From Antedon mediterranea (lineage: Eukaryota > Echinodermata > Crinoidea > Comatulida > Antedonidae), in the NCBI RefSeq assembly GCF_964355755.1, contig NC_092672.1, forward strand, positions 30,562,501 through 30,626,500: a stretch of DNA of 64,000 nt, written 5' to 3'. The notes beneath the pieces are model-generated. The model saw nothing but the letters and a program-made list of their open reading frames with translations. It was not told where the DNA came from and searched no databases. Made by a program: the position numbers and the translations under genes. Shown here one piece after another: positions 35,466 through 47,792 of this stretch (positions within the stretch are counted from its first letter, which is position 1; each line of letters starts with the position of its first letter).

Positions 35466-37020
35466 CATTTGGTACACATATGTTTCTTTTTATCAATAAA
35501 ATATTCTATTTCATCCACCATGTTGAAATCCAAGATGGCCGCCATCATTTTAAACGTATTTTGGCTTATAACTTGACTTTTAATTAACATAGCAAGTTAA
35601 AAATGGTTTTTATACCATAGTCCAGTAAAAGTATGGTTGCACCTAGAACAATTAATTGCAACAGAATTTCTTTTTGTTGTCTGGTTGATATGGTCCAAAT
35701 TAACATCATATCCAAAGTTTACCAAAATCCGACATCGGGAAGTGGGTTCATTAGCATAAATTAAAAAGGCCGCCATTTACCATTTTGAAGTCTTGTATAT
35801 TATCTCCTTAACGGTTTAACTTATAGACCACCTACTGTAAGTGCATTACGAGTAGTTATAAATGTATAGTTTACATTAGGCCTATAGCATTCGATTATTT
35901 TTTTCTAGACCACCAGCCGATACGTAGGCCTTCTCAACTGTATTAATACCACCTATTTACATTGATATATTTAGTTTCCTCAACAAATTGCTGTAAATAA
36001 AAATAGATAGAGCTATCAGGGGCGGTCGCAAAACTATTTTAAGAGGGTTGCCCAAAGACTCCAGGGCTGTAGACACTGAGTATTTGAGCAAGCAAATTGT
36101 TAAATGACACCTCTAGATGGCCGCAAATGGTACTCTCGCACGTAAAATTCATGATAAATTTTTTTTCGTTCAATGCGATGTCACGGGGAAGTCCCCGATG
36201 AAGGTATACTTTTGGTACGGTAATACATTCTAATAACTGTACTCAATTAATGTAAATTAATTATAAATTAATAATTTTAAAAAGTTATACAAAAAATATG
36301 AAGCTGTTGCTATAAATATATTGAGCGAAAGGTTAAATTGTATAATTTGGAATTTTAATTCATTTAAAAATGCTAAATAAAGTCAGATGTTAAAACCACA
36401 ATTTCCAAAAATTCATTTTTATTTATCCACTATAAACTTTACAAAAGTGTTGTTTTAAACCACACTCCAAATAAAACAAAGAAAATAATGATAGGACATT
36501 TGCAGAAAGAAGCAACCTTTGCTCTGCTACCGGTATAACACGGTTCAAATTTCGGAACGTCTATAAATTACTACGGAAATTCGGCCTAATATTTACGAAC
36601 GTACGGAAATGAAGATAAATACACTAGGGTACTACACGCATCGGAAATACAAAACTATACGAACAATTATGATTTGGCCTAGCCTTGGCAATATGCCTAA
36701 TATGGTTTATTCAAAGTCAAACTGTAACTAATCCCTCACTATTCAATCAAAATGTTATTATTATACTAGTATCTATATTATTAGTGAGAGAGTTTGTACG
36801 TCTGTGTGTTTGTTTTGAAACCCGCACTGGGGCGGGTATAATTGCTAGTACAGTAGTAAAATGTAATAAAGAAACGTTCTTGTCTGGTTATTAGGTATTT
36901 ATGCTCTGATGAAGCAGAGGAATTTTTTTGTAGCGTTCCATTTAAAAAAAATTTTATTACAAAGAAATATTTTGGTTGTGAAGGTCGTTTTAACAATTAG
37001 GCTAATATCAAAACATTCAA
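35466..37020. other. Central spacer of the giant inverted repeat
   Basis: About 1.55 kb between the arms. It contains short sequences shared with other repeats (AAAATGGCGGCC-like patches near 35535 and 35768) and a dispersed repeat at about 36020-36690 that recurs at 54048-54950. No coding region is supported. Confidence 0.55.
36020..36690. repeat. Dispersed repeat family, copy A
   Basis: It matches 54048-54950 (GTTGCCCAAAGACTCCAG...TTATGATTTGGCCT) with indels, and its last part also matches 63950-64000. No terminal repeats or protein were identified. Confidence 0.75.
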
Positions 37021-37192
37021 TGAGCACGTACCATTCAGCGGTTTCGGAGGAGATACGTAAAATTACTCGACAAATTTAGTAGCAGCAATATATATATATC
37101 CACCAGCATACAGTAGGCACAGCTATGTACAGATACATTCAGCCATACCCCACCGAGAGTCTGTCCAATCGAATTGGAACAATACAATGAAA

Positions 37193-37264
37193 GCCCCAGT
37201 GGTCTAATGGTTAGAACATCTGCATATCAAGCAGAAGGTTCCGGGTTTGAATCTCAGTTAGAGG
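37193..37264 (+). tRNA. tRNA-like sequence, mirror of 35223
   Basis: Counterpart of the 35223-35295 sequence in the right arm, with the same anticodon loop ATATCAA. The 3' acceptor strand has decayed to TTAGAGGC and the T loop to TTTGAAT, making this a pseudogene-like copy. Confidence 0.5.
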
Positions 37265-37549
37265 CTTTCTCTCATTCTCACAGGTTTCGTCATTTTTATT
37301 GTTTCTAATTAATTAAATTTCATTATATCACCGGGCGGATTAGAATTTATTCTGTTCTTGTGATGTTTATATACTGTATATATACAGTATATAAATCCAA
37401 AGGCAAATTACTGAAAATATGACAATGCTGTGGGTATCATGTAGCTGGATCTCAATGGAGATACAAAAAAAAACGAAAAACTAAATCAAAACGATAAAGT
37501 AAAACAGCCAGAAAAGTTAACAGAGCTTTCAGGCAACACTAGCTCTTCA

Positions 37550-37598
<49 letters not shown>

Positions 37599-37747
37599 CA
37601 ATGATGTTGCGTAGCACTGTGTAAATTATATATAAATCATACTGTAAATTATAGAAACAGTGCTCATATTCGGAACATGATCTCATAATCGCGTCGAGCA
37701 TAGCTCATTGGCGAAAGTTCCGTATTTTTTTAGTTGTATGAAAAAAT

Positions 37748-37818
37748 GTCTCTGGCGGGATTCGAACCTGCAACCTCTCGCTTACAGGGCGAGTATCATA
37801 CCACTAGACCACAGAGCC
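37748..37818 (-). tRNA. tRNA-Thr(TGT)-like sequence, right arm copy 1
   Basis: Same cloverleaf as 34331, with anticodon loop CCTGTAA (TGT) and an intact TTCGAAT T loop. The best preserved of the three. One acceptor and one T-stem mismatch remain. Confidence 0.55.
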
Positions 37819-38115
37819 ATGTATGGTATTATCACAGATTTTCACACACCAGATACATCCTCTCATACAACAAACGCCCTCACAATCAGTGGAGGCTTAA
37901 CAAGTCAGAATAAATTCCAACTTTAATTCGTAACGGTTTTTTAAATAATATTGTGTATATGTAAATCAATGATGTTGCGTAGCACTGTGTAAATTATATA
38001 TAAATCATACTGTAAATTATAGAAACAGTGCTCATATTCGGAACATGATCTCATAATCGCGTCGAGCATAGCTCATTGGCGAAAGTTCCGTATTTTTTTA
38101 GTTGTATGAAAAAAT

Positions 38116-38186
38116 GTCTATGGCGGGATTCGAACCTGCAACCTCTCGCTTACAGGGCGAGTATCATACCACTAGACCACAGAGCC
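38116..38186 (-). tRNA. tRNA-Thr(TGT)-like sequence, right arm copy 2
   Basis: Almost identical to 37748-37818 and lying in its direct duplication; one change in the 3' acceptor strand (CATAGAC for CAGAGAC) weakens the stem. Confidence 0.5.
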
Positions 38187-38316
38187 ATGTATGGTATTAT
38201 CACAGATTTTCATACAACTAAAAAAATACGGAACTTTCGCCAATGAGCTATGCTCGACGCGATTATGAGATCATGTTCCGAATATGAGCACTGTTTCTAT
38301 AATTTACAGTATGATT

Positions 38317-38363
<47 letters not shown>

Positions 38364-38894
38364 TTAAAATAGGCGTCATATTGGATTTCAACATGGCGGC
38401 TGTTTACAACTTTAATACCAATATATTTGGAATCCTCAGTCTCACAAACATACACATCGTTTTTAACTTTCTATGTTACTTAAAAGTCAAGTTAATAAGG
38501 CAAAATATGTTTAAAATGGCGGCCATCTTGGATTTCAAACATGGCGGCTGAAATAGAATATTTACAACTTTAATAACAGTATATTTGGAATCTTCATAAT
38601 CACAAACATAGGTATAGACACCATTTTACCCTAACTAAATTACCCTAAAACACATGTTTTTTTGCTTTTAAAACGAAATGCCTACAGCATTTCATTTTTC
38701 TCAAATCTGGACTAGTCTATAAGTATTATCTTAAGCGAACGCAAGTTATTAAAATCACTGATGTGGCTTTAAACTATTTTTTCTTTTGGTTTACGGATGG
38801 AGTAACCGATATTGAACATATATACCAAGTTTGAAATATTTTTAAATTCCAGAAGTATTTTTTCTCGATGTTTTTGTATGCGACTATTTCCCTG

Positions 38895-39815
38895 TGCTCC
38901 CATTGGTGCCAAATTGGGTCCACTTGAGCACAGTGTATTAACAGACGAAAAGATATTAAAATTTAGTGACTTTTTTCTATTTTATATTAGTGTGCTCACT
39001 GGCGCGCGCGCCAAATTGGGTCCACTTAAGCACAGTGTATTAACATACGAAAAGATATTAAAATTCAGTGACTTATTTCTATTTTATATCACAGTGCTCC
39101 CCTGGCTCCAAATTGGGTTCACTTGAGCACAGTGTATTAACATACAAAAAGATATTAAAATTCAGTGAATTTTTCCATTTTATATCACTGTGCTCCACTG
39201 GCGCCAAATTAGGTCCACTTGAGCACAGTGTATAAACATACGAAAATATATTAACATTCAAGGATTATTTCTATATTTTATATCACTGTGCTCTCCTTTT
39301 TCGCCAAATTGGGTCCACTTGAGCACAGTGTATTAACATACGAAATGATATTAAAATTCAGTGACTTTTTTCTATGTTATATCACTGTGCTCCACTGGCT
39401 CCAAATTGGGTCCACTTGAGCACAGTGTATTAACATACGAAAAGATATTAAAATTCAGTGACTTTTTTCTATTTTATATCACTGTGCTCCCCTAGCTCCA
39501 AATTGGGTTGGGTCTACTTGAGCACAGTGTATTAACATACGAAAAGATATAAAAATTTAGTGACTTATTTCTATTTTATATCACTGTGCTCCCCTAGCTC
39601 CAAATTGGGTCCAGTTGAGCACAGTGTATTAACATACGAAAAGATATTAAAATTCAGTGACTTATTTCTATTTCATATCACTGTGCTCCACTGGCGCCAA
39701 ACTAGGTCCACTTGAGCACAGTGTATTAACATACGAAAAGATATTACAATTCAGTGACTTATTTCTATTTTATATCACTGCACTCCATTAGTGCTAAATT
39801 TGGTCCACTGGAGCA
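38895..39815 (-). repeat. Tandem ~100-bp units, right array
   Basis: About nine units, mirror image of 32521-33360. Each contains CACTGTGCTC...GAGCACAGTG flanking GGCGCC-like or diverged centres. Open frames in this array are translations of the repeat, not genes. Confidence 0.9.
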
Positions 39816-39926
39816 GCTACCGTAGTACTATTTCTATTTCGTAAGTAAATAAAGGCACAAATGGTGCTCCGTAGAAGTAGAGAATGCTCGATCGTCGAAA
39901 TGACGCTCTGAATATACCTCGATGCA

Positions 39927-40237
39927 CGTTCGCATTGTGCAGATCAGAGTTACTGACAGTAACTTACTGTACTCTTTTTCTCTTGTTGTTGTTGTTGTTG
40001 TTGTTAAAGACACAGGCATAGACCTGCATTTGTTTACGTTTCGTAAAAATAATACATAAAATATAACTTTAAAAACATTAAACCAGGTCATTTCTTGTCT
40101 TAAATGTGCGTTCTATTAAGGTTAATTATGATAAAAAGTGAAAACAATGGACTACCTAAGTAGCTCGCGTCGAAAGTTCTCTCGTAGACGTTTCTAGGCC
40201 TAGCTTAGTTGGGATTAGTTTTGTAGGCCTAGTATAG
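39927..40237. other. Spacer with a (GTT)n run
   Basis: No gene was seen. A TTG/GTT trinucleotide run is at about 39982-40006. Confidence 0.5.
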
Positions 40238-41062
40238 ACCGGGCGCCCGGAAGATTTATTCATGTGAAAAGATACAAAAGGTTTGATGATGTAGTTAGGT
40301 GCGTATTAGGGCGAGATGCAATATTCGACATTGCTGCCGGGTCACAATTATCGACATTGTTGATCACGAATGGAGCAAAAAAGAGAGAAAGAGAGAAAAA
40401 ACGATTCATACTTTATGGATAAACCCATTTTGGGCGAGTTCCTAATAGTTTGATGTTTGATGATTTGGTACAGCAAACAACTGCTCTCTTTATTTATTGT
40501 TTTATCATTCTGCTGTGTAGGCTATTTATTGTCAGTCCGAGTTCGTATCACGTATTTCTAACTCAGCTGAACGCCATAAGACGACATACCCGCCGAGTAT
40601 ATAGCCAAATAGGGGGAATCTGCGGACCTTTAGGGCTGCTGTCTGAGCTTATGTACAGGATAAAGTTGCTGTCATTGGTGTTTTTGTCATCCCCAATATG
40701 TACTGCTGCCATTAAAAAAAGATTCAACCTTGTATCGCTTCACATGAATAAGCCCATTTGGGCGTGGCCCTAAAATGTTGCTGTTTGGCGCCCCGTACAG
40801 GATAAAGTTGCTGTCATTGGTGATGTAATCATTAGTAGCCCACTGCGAATGATATCCAAACAAGTTTATCCTTGTATCGCTTCACATGAATAAATGCATT
40901 TTTACCCCCCCCCCCCCTATGTTATGATCCCCAAGGCCCCATGTACAGGCTGTGACCCGGCAGCAATATCGAATATTGCATCTCGCACTAATACGCACCT
41001 AACTACATCATCAAACCTTTTGTATCTTTTCACATGAATAAATCTTCCGGGCGCCCGGTCTA
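40238..41062. mobile_element. Short inverted-repeat (MITE-like) element
   Basis: Arms of about 110 bp (40238-40345 and 40953-41062) are inverted copies, starting GACCGGGCGCCCGGAAGATT and ending with its complement. Internal repeats include ACATGAATAA(A/G)CCCATTT(T)GGGCG. A run of C is at 40907-40917. It has no transposase. The short flank TAGTA occurs on both sides, but the exact target duplication is ambiguous. Confidence 0.7.
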
Positions 41063-42490
41063 GTAGCTTGTAAAGAGTGGTAGCGTACGGAGGTTGTCAG
41101 TCGTTCGAGACCACGGACGGAATGTGTGGTCCCGATCGTCTTCATCCTTGGGCCCGATCGTCTTAGCGCAGGGCCCGATAGTCTTGTGTTCAATATGGTA
41201 AAATCGATCATCGCGTTTTATTTTGGTCCCAATCAAAATCAGTATTCGGTATGGAGCGTTGCTGATACGCTTGCAGTTGCGTTCGTACTATAAGGGATGA
41301 ATGTTTGTGAAAGTGCTCTTTGAAATCATTGTAAACATGTTGTTTCTGAAAAGAAATAAGAAATTAGTTTAGATAGTTTATAATTAGTTCACAGAGTATT
41401 TGTTACCAATAAAAGGCATAAGGCGTTCTAATTTCTATGCCTACAACGGGGCCGAATACAAGAGTGGATATAGCAGTACGTGTTTTAGGTTATCGGTATT
41501 ATATACAATAATAGATTATTGAGAAGAGATGAATCTACCCTAGCGTCTTGACAAGAAACTAAAGATATAAAAGATGGGCGATTTACCCACAAAAGAGTAC
41601 ATTAAAACATTTAACCAGATGTTAATTACAAACGGCATTACCATTATGTATTAGAAAGATCGACGCAGATTTTTTTGTATGTGTGTTTTTTACTGCAATG
41701 ATAATGACAAAGAACCTAATCAAAAATATCATAAATTGTGTTGTAAAATGTTATGTAAAAGTGTTACGGTACCGCTTTTATGTTTAGTAATAAAATATAT
41801 AATTAGCATAATAAATATGCATCGTTTAAAAATATATATAATTATTATAACGTTTTTATTTATTTCGTGTTTGCATTAGCAATTCCAAAGATTTTTCCCA
41901 TGTGTTATATAGGAAATAATTCACGATATGTCTGAAAGTACAATGTTAGTTAGACTAACTATGTCATTTTAGTGTCAATTTCTTAATCAATTTCATTTAC
42001 ACTCAATTGTTAATACTATACGTACGTAGGTGCGGCTACATGGTTGGTGAGTGTTTTGGCAGCATGCAGCTACCATAGCAGCACGACGAAAGATTATTTT
42101 CGGTTACCGCGTGAAAACTATTTCCAGGGTTTGCCGTCACCTCATGAATATTCATGTGAAGATTCAGGCCCTTTATAGTTTCTGCCTTAACCTAATAGGA
42201 AAAAAATAATGCTACCCGGGTAAAACTTAAGACTGATGATACTGTAGGCGGGACTGCATGCCTATCTTACCGTACCACCGCACCAGGAACGCGTCCATAC
42301 GCAACACAAGGTCCTAAGAGCATGAACGCCAGTAAATTGACAAATCATGAGTCGATTGTGAATCATCCATGTCGTGATTGGTCAAATTTCTTGCGTTGCG
42401 CGTATATACGGACTTGTGTTGCGCTGTAAATACTATATAGGCACCAAGCTTAAACCTTTATTTTAACGTAAATTTTATTTTGATCATCAG
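41063..42490. other. Region upstream of the sulfotransferase exon
   Basis: No supported gene. Three GGGCCCGAT(C/A)GTCTT units lie at about 41130-41186. A short frame ending at 41879 reads MHRLKIYIIIITFLFISCL, which resembles a type II signal anchor and could be a 5' exon of the sulfotransferase, but no convincing splice donor follows. A small inverted repeat with ACGCAACACAAG lies at about 42297-42425. Confidence 0.4.
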
Positions 42491-43351
42491 GCTAATTCAA
42501 CAGACCAACTAGAAAGTATTGAGGAGTTCATGAAGAGATATTCGTTAATTCATGTAAAACGAACGAAGCATACCAACGAAATGTGTTTACGGCATGGAAA
42601 ACGTCTGGCTGGAAAACCTCTTAGTAAACTCTTAGTAAATGAGAAACACAAGCTTGTCTTCTGTCAAACTCCGAAAGTCGGAAGTGTAAGTTGGTGTCGA
42701 ATAATGTTGGTACTATCGGAATATATGAACTACACACAAGTGATGAAACTTACCGCAGACCAGGTTAGCCGTGCGTGGAAGAAACATGTACCCCGTCTAG
42801 GTGCATTCCCATTGAGTAAACAGAAACACATTTTGGCTAACTACACTAAATTTATGTTCGTTAGACACCCGTTCACACGACTTTTATCAGCATTTAATGA
42901 CAAAATGAAGATGAAAGATGGAAAATACCAACGAGGTACTGAGTATTATGTAAACAAAATTAAGGGTCACTATAGATGGGATAGAAATGCAACTGAAGAC
43001 GTGGAATTTGTTGATTTTATTAATATGGTAGTCTCTAACGTAGGCAACGTTCATTGGAGCGAGATGTACAAGGTCTGCGGTTCGTGCGATATCCATTATG
43101 ACGTCATTGGACATTTTGAGGATATGACAAACGATGCTAAATATATTTTTAAACTTTCAAATGTGACAAGTGTAGGTTTTCCAGAACCTTCCAAATCACA
43201 TGCTACGTATAGCTCAGATAATGATAAGATATTTAAAGCCTTTTCCACTTTACCGGTATCAATGTTAGCTGATTTATATTACAAATTCAAATATGATTTT
43301 GCACTTTTTGACTATAAAATACCATTTAACATAAATCAAAATAGAAAATAA
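42491..43351 (+). CDS. Carbohydrate sulfotransferase, last exon
   Basis: This is the catalytic exon of a Golgi sulfotransferase of the HNK-1ST/chondroitin 4-sulfotransferase (CHST8-14) family, which transfers sulfate from PAPS to glycan chains. The exon opens after a splice acceptor (ATCATCAG at 42483-42490), is open in frame through the ATG at 42530, and ends with TAA at 43349-43351. The 5'-phosphosulfate-binding motif is TPKVGSVSW, the 3'-phosphate-binding motif is FVRHPFTRLLSAF, and YDVIGHFEDM is the family's conserved C-terminal block. The upstream exon or exons with cytoplasmic tail and membrane anchor are not identified. The frame is undamaged, so it is likely a functional gene; the substrate cannot be told from this sequence. 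Confidence 0.85.
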   Translation, partial: ANSTDQLESIEEFMKRYSLIHVKRTKHTNEMCLRHGKRLAGKPLSKLLVNEKHKLVFCQTPKVGSVSWCRIMLVLSEYMNYTQVMKLTADQVSRAWKKHVPRLGAFPLSKQKHILANYTKFMFVRHPFTRLLSAFNDKMKMKDGKYQRGTEYYVNKIKGHYRWDRNATEDVEFVDFINMVVSNVGNVHWSEMYKVCGSCDIHYDVIGHFEDMTNDAKYIFKLSNVTSVGFPEPSKSHATYSSDNDKIFKAFSTLPVSMLADLYYKFKYDFALFDYKIPFNINQNRK

Positions 43352-44200
43352 GTCAAGTTTTCTTGATATTTTCTAACGATTATATGATAATAACACATTA
43401 TTTATCACTACAATGCAACGCGATATACTAGAAATGGGAGAGCGATAGCCTATTGTTATTGTCAAAGATTTCATTTTTTCTCCTATTTTTTTGTCCGCAG
43501 CAGATCTAAAAAACGGTGGTTTTCACACAGCTTAGAAATGCTTAGAAAGTATAACCGTTTTATTCAATGACTGAATATGTGTGTATGGTACGTATGGTAA
43601 CTGAAAATAACAGAAAGTATAATTCCTTCAAATCGATATTCAAATACAGTAGTACATTATTATTATTATAATTAGTATATTATTATTGTTATTATTATTA
43701 TTATTATTATTTTATTTTATTTATATAGCAATTTTCCAAATTAGTATAAAATTATTAAAGCGCAGACCCAACAATGAGTTACTTCTTAGGAAATAGATGT
43801 GTTTTGAGGGCTTTTTAAAATTCTAAAACCGTGGTTTGTTCCCGGATCACAGACGGGAGTTTGTTTCACATCACCGGTCCAACTTTTGAGAAAGAATTAT
43901 TTCCAGAGGTCCGCTTTTCGAGACAGTGATCCAATCTAGTGTGATATAAATAATAATAATAAATAAATAATATATTTATACAGGATAAACAATCAGATAA
44001 CAGTGTATCTGTTTTACATTGTGGTCCTGTCTTAATCAAAATTATTGATGGGAATTCGTTCGATCTTTCTCGGACCTCAGGCCTCTCTTAGCACATCTAT
44101 ACACCCGTAAGAGATTGCACAGATAACATGGCGCATTATTATTTATACAATTGTAGACATGAAGTAACACTTTAAAAGTGATTCTACTTTCAACAGGTAG
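43352..44200. other. Non-coding spacer with (ATT)n
   Basis: Contains an ATT/ATTT microsatellite at about 43658-43730. No other feature is supported. Confidence 0.5.
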
Positions 44201-44640
44201 CTAATGCAATTCATAAAGCAGAGGTCTAGAACTAACAAACATAGGTACTTGGTAAATTAACATGGCAGCCCGATTCTGAAGCTTTTGTAATCTCGAAATG
44301 TTATGTTTGGACATTCCAACAAATAGTGAGTTACAATAATCTAACCTGGATAGAATTAGTGACCTCATAGCCTCGGTACACGTTTTTTTGTCTAAACAAT
44401 TTCTTATTCTACGCAATGCCCTTAAGTAAAAATTTACAGTACGGCAGACATTATCAATGTGGGGTGTCATACGAAGAAAAACATCAAACACCACACCAAG
44501 CTTTCTAACTGTGTTGGACGGTTTAACAATAATTTCACCAATATTCAGTTGAATATTTCTATTACTAATGTCGACTTTTGGTGGAGTTAAAACTAATAAC
44601 TCTGTTTTTGATTCATTAAGTTTAAGTTGATTTAGTTTAG
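44201..44640 (-). pseudogene. LINE reverse transcriptase C-terminal fragment
   Basis: The minus strand reads from about 44640 as LNESKTELLVL, then KLGVVFD, then ALRRIRNCLD, LILSRLDYCNSLFVG and LQKLQNRAA, the standard post-YADD thumb region of Jockey/CR1-type retrotransposons. It is uninterrupted but has no catalytic part and no 3' end, so it is a truncated relic. Confidence 0.85.
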
Positions 44641-45480
44641 TTTAGTACATATGAAATACTTTAAACCTTGCTATCATAGAATATGATTATATATGCTATA
44701 TTATTGTTTAAATTGTTCATAGTTTGTTGTTTTCATACATTATCTTTTATATTATGACATAAACTTACAAAGCTGTGAGCCTATGGATGCAGCACAATGA
44801 GAAACATCTGTGAATTTCTACTGTTAAACTGTAATACCTATGAAGGAAAAAACTATAACTGACAATCTACGAAATCTATAAAACTATTAAAAAGTACAAA
44901 ATACAACAAATGTAAGCATTAAGGGATCACCCTAAACATAACCATCAGAAAGGTACATCCAGTCGCCTTTTCAACACTATCCCTGTTGCCATAGCAACTA
45001 ACAAGAAACCATCCCGCAGACCTAGCCTATCAAGACTATTATATAGATTCTCAAAATGCAATAACATTAATATCAATAGTATCCTAAATATATCTAAAAC
45101 AAGCTGATTCAACAATTATAGTGATTTATCCATTTTAAACTAATAGGCAAACTACAGGCAAAACAGTGCCGCGAAAAGTTACAAATATGAAACGCCACAA
45201 ATATAGTATGGAAGGCTACTGCGGCCAGCATAGTGGTAGCAGTTATGTTGTAACTTACCCAGCAGATGCGCGTATATAATTATGTAGTTGTGCTACAAAC
45301 TTTGATTTATTAAAAATATTTTTTTTTTATTTTCTGAAATTCTTAGATTGACTATACATTAAAAACCAATAGATATTTTTAATTAACTTGACACACGTAT
45401 GCTTCATGTCAAGGGTCATCTTCCTTATCACCAACAACATTTTGAACCTTGGTCAAATCGCGCGTACGTGCGCTTTGAAA
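44641..45480. other. Non-coding spacer
   Basis: AT-rich sequence without a recognisable gene or repeat structure. Confidence 0.45.
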
Positions 45481-45489
45481 GTTAAGAAT

Positions 45490-45639
45490 GCTCACACTGA
45501 TGGACAACCCCCTGAAGGCGCTGTGTGGTTCTATAAATGGCTGGAAGAGTCAACTAATGACTTCAGGGTACAGAAGACCTTATTAAATGGTGTAAAATTT
45601 GGGCTTGGTAATTCTGACTACAAAAATAACTACAACCTT
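45490..45639 (+). pseudogene. TYW1-like flavodoxin-domain exon, probably decayed
   Basis: The frame reads TDGQPPEGAVWFYKWLEE, then DFRVQKTLLNGVKFGLGNS, and ends YNL at a strong splice donor (GTAAGTATG from 45640). It matches the flavodoxin-like domain of TYW1, the radical-SAM enzyme that builds the tricyclic base of wybutosine in tRNA-Phe. Two things argue against an intact exon: about three residues are missing before FGLGNS, and the upstream side lacks the expected core strand and a clear acceptor. It is either a lone duplicated exon or one exon of a gene extending out of view. Confidence 0.55.
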
Positions 45640-46153
45640 GTAAGTATGTGTGTTTCCGTACAGTATAACCCCTCCTTTTGATTTCTAATCAGGACATTTT
45701 AAGCATTTTACATTTAAAAAAAAAATTGCGTTGCGCGCGCGCGCTTTTGCGCACTTAGCCCGTATGCAGCCTAGAAAGCACGTTTTTGCGCTTGATTTTT
45801 GTGGTACATTTCTTTCATATTTGATGAATTATGAATGTAAAAAAAATGACACACGTGCACGTCAAACTTTAAAAATCGTGCGCCTTAAAATTGTATGCAA
45901 ATTTGTGTAAAAATATGCCTATTTTGAATCGATTATAGCTCTTCAGGATGGCTGGTGACCCCATATTTTTTAACTTATTTTAAAGCGCAAACGTGAGTGG
46001 TTTAAAATAAAAACTAACCGTCAACTAAACCGTTTTGCCAATACAGTCAACTGTTGATCGATGCTATGCTGTTTGTGCAATAGTTGTGGTGCAGCTTACT
46101 GTAGGCTAAGCCTAATAAATAGCATAATGTATTATTATTATTATTATATTAAA
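45640..46153. other. Non-coding spacer
   Basis: Has a CG-alternating patch (GCGCGCGCGC near 45735) and no recognised gene. Confidence 0.45.
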
Positions 46154-46189
46154 CTAGATGGCACGCTCGCTTCGCTCGCGTGCATCTAG
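46154..46189. repeat. CpG-rich imperfect palindrome
   Basis: CTAGATGGCACGCTCGC and the near-complement GCTCGCGTGCATCTAG form a hairpin around TTC. Such a motif in otherwise AT-rich DNA looks like a transposon terminus; the other end may lie before 47690, but this was not demonstrated. Confidence 0.65.
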
Positions 46190-46729
46190 GTCGTGCCCAC
46201 AGATGGTTCTCGAATACACAGTATTTCCAGCGAGAAAAAAATGGAGATTTCAAATGTACGTACCGCAGGACTATAATACATTGTCGTTTACAGAAACGAA
46301 TAAATATACACAATGATTTATGTAGTCAAAACCAAAATTAGCACCCTGAGAATTACTTCCGAGAGAGAAACAAAATGAGTCAATTTTTTTTTATCTGGAC
46401 TCATTTAAACAAACCCAATTTGTGTTTTGTATGTAACATTAAGGGTTGAGGGATGGGGGAAGAAGATGGGTACAAAGAGGAAACATTTTAAAATATATTC
46501 TTATCCACTCGTAACGAAATATTGTTTTTAATGTTTTATAGGCCTATAAATAATATACCACTAAATACAGTAAAACATTTACGATTTAATACGGTACTTT
46601 GTTAAAAATCTCACTCTCATAGTCGATTGAAATAGTAAAGTACATGTAACGATACACCACTACGACGTTTATATATTTTTTAATTATTAATTAATACAAA
46701 CGTTGAGAAGCAACTGTCAGTAATAACGT

Positions 46730-47230
46730 TTATTTATTTGTATATTATATGCTTATAATCTAACAGTAGGGCCTACCCACACTCACAGTAATAAAGTTTA
46801 TTTGTATATATTTTTATATTACCAACACTCACAGTAAGAAATTTGCAAATTGCGATCAAAAGTGGTTAATACCTTAACAGTATTGTACAGCATTGCAATA
46901 CTATTTATGTTTATTCTCCAATAAATCTAAATCTATACCTCTATGTTTAAACCAAATAATTTGGAATGTTTATTTGTATATTATATGTTTATAATCTAAC
47001 AGTAGGGCCTACCCACACTCACAGTAATAAAGTTTATTTGTATATATTTTTATATTACATCTAACAGTACCAACACTCACAGTAAGAAATTTGCGATTCA
47101 AATTGCGATCAAAAGTGGTTAATACCTTAACAGTATTGTACAGCATTGCAATACTATTTATGTTTATTCTCCAAGGGGGCCCATAAATCTAAATCTATAC
47201 CTGTATGGTTAAACCAAATAATTTGGAATG
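46730..47230 (+). repeat. ~245-bp tandem duplication
   Basis: The segment from TTATTTGTATATTATATG to CCAAATAATTTGGAATG occurs at about 46730-46970 and again at 46971-47230, with small insertions in the second copy (GATTCAAATTGC and AGGGGGCCC). No gene is involved. Confidence 0.85.
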
Positions 47231-47792
47231 TTCCATTCATCACAAATCAATACATTTGTAAAAACGTGTATTAAATGTATCAAAATAGTATTTTTTAAAG
47301 AAAATCGGCCTGTCTTCAACATTATGATGCTGTACTCGAACTGTTCAACCGGTTTTCAGCTATTAAAAACAATTATCGTAGGAGGAGATAGGAAAATGCG
47401 AAGCCTCCTCGCATTTTTGTGGCGGGTATTTTTCAAGATGGACATCCATTAGACAGTGTATACCACGATCGGAAAACACCCCTATTTGGGGCAAATCGTT
47501 GAACCTAAATTCGTTTTAATCGTCAATAACTAATTATCTAACTTAATTTAATTAGTAAACAGGGTTACATCAGGTGGTTAAAATCAGTACCGAAAGTATG
47601 AACCAACTTTATATACCATCGAGTAAAAATTCTAGAAGTAAGGCGCGATTTACCGAATTTTGCCCTTACGTAAATTTATATATATAGATACATTGAGACA
47701 TTTTACTATTCTTACACACAATTATTTTTGATTTATTTTCAATCTTAATTTCATTATGTTAACTTCAGATATATATTTGCGTCGTGGTATTT

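Larger units (their letters stand above)
37021..39926 (-). repeat. Giant inverted repeat, right arm
   Basis: Reverse complement of 32412-35465. It differs by an extra direct duplication (about 37595-37964 against 37965-38212), which gives two tRNA-Thr-like copies where the left arm has one, and by lacking the second half of the local foldback. Confidence 0.9.

Noticed and set aside
39079-39261. Frames inside the tandem arrays at 32.5-33.4 and 38.8-39.8 kb
   Set aside because: Translations of the ~100-bp repeat.
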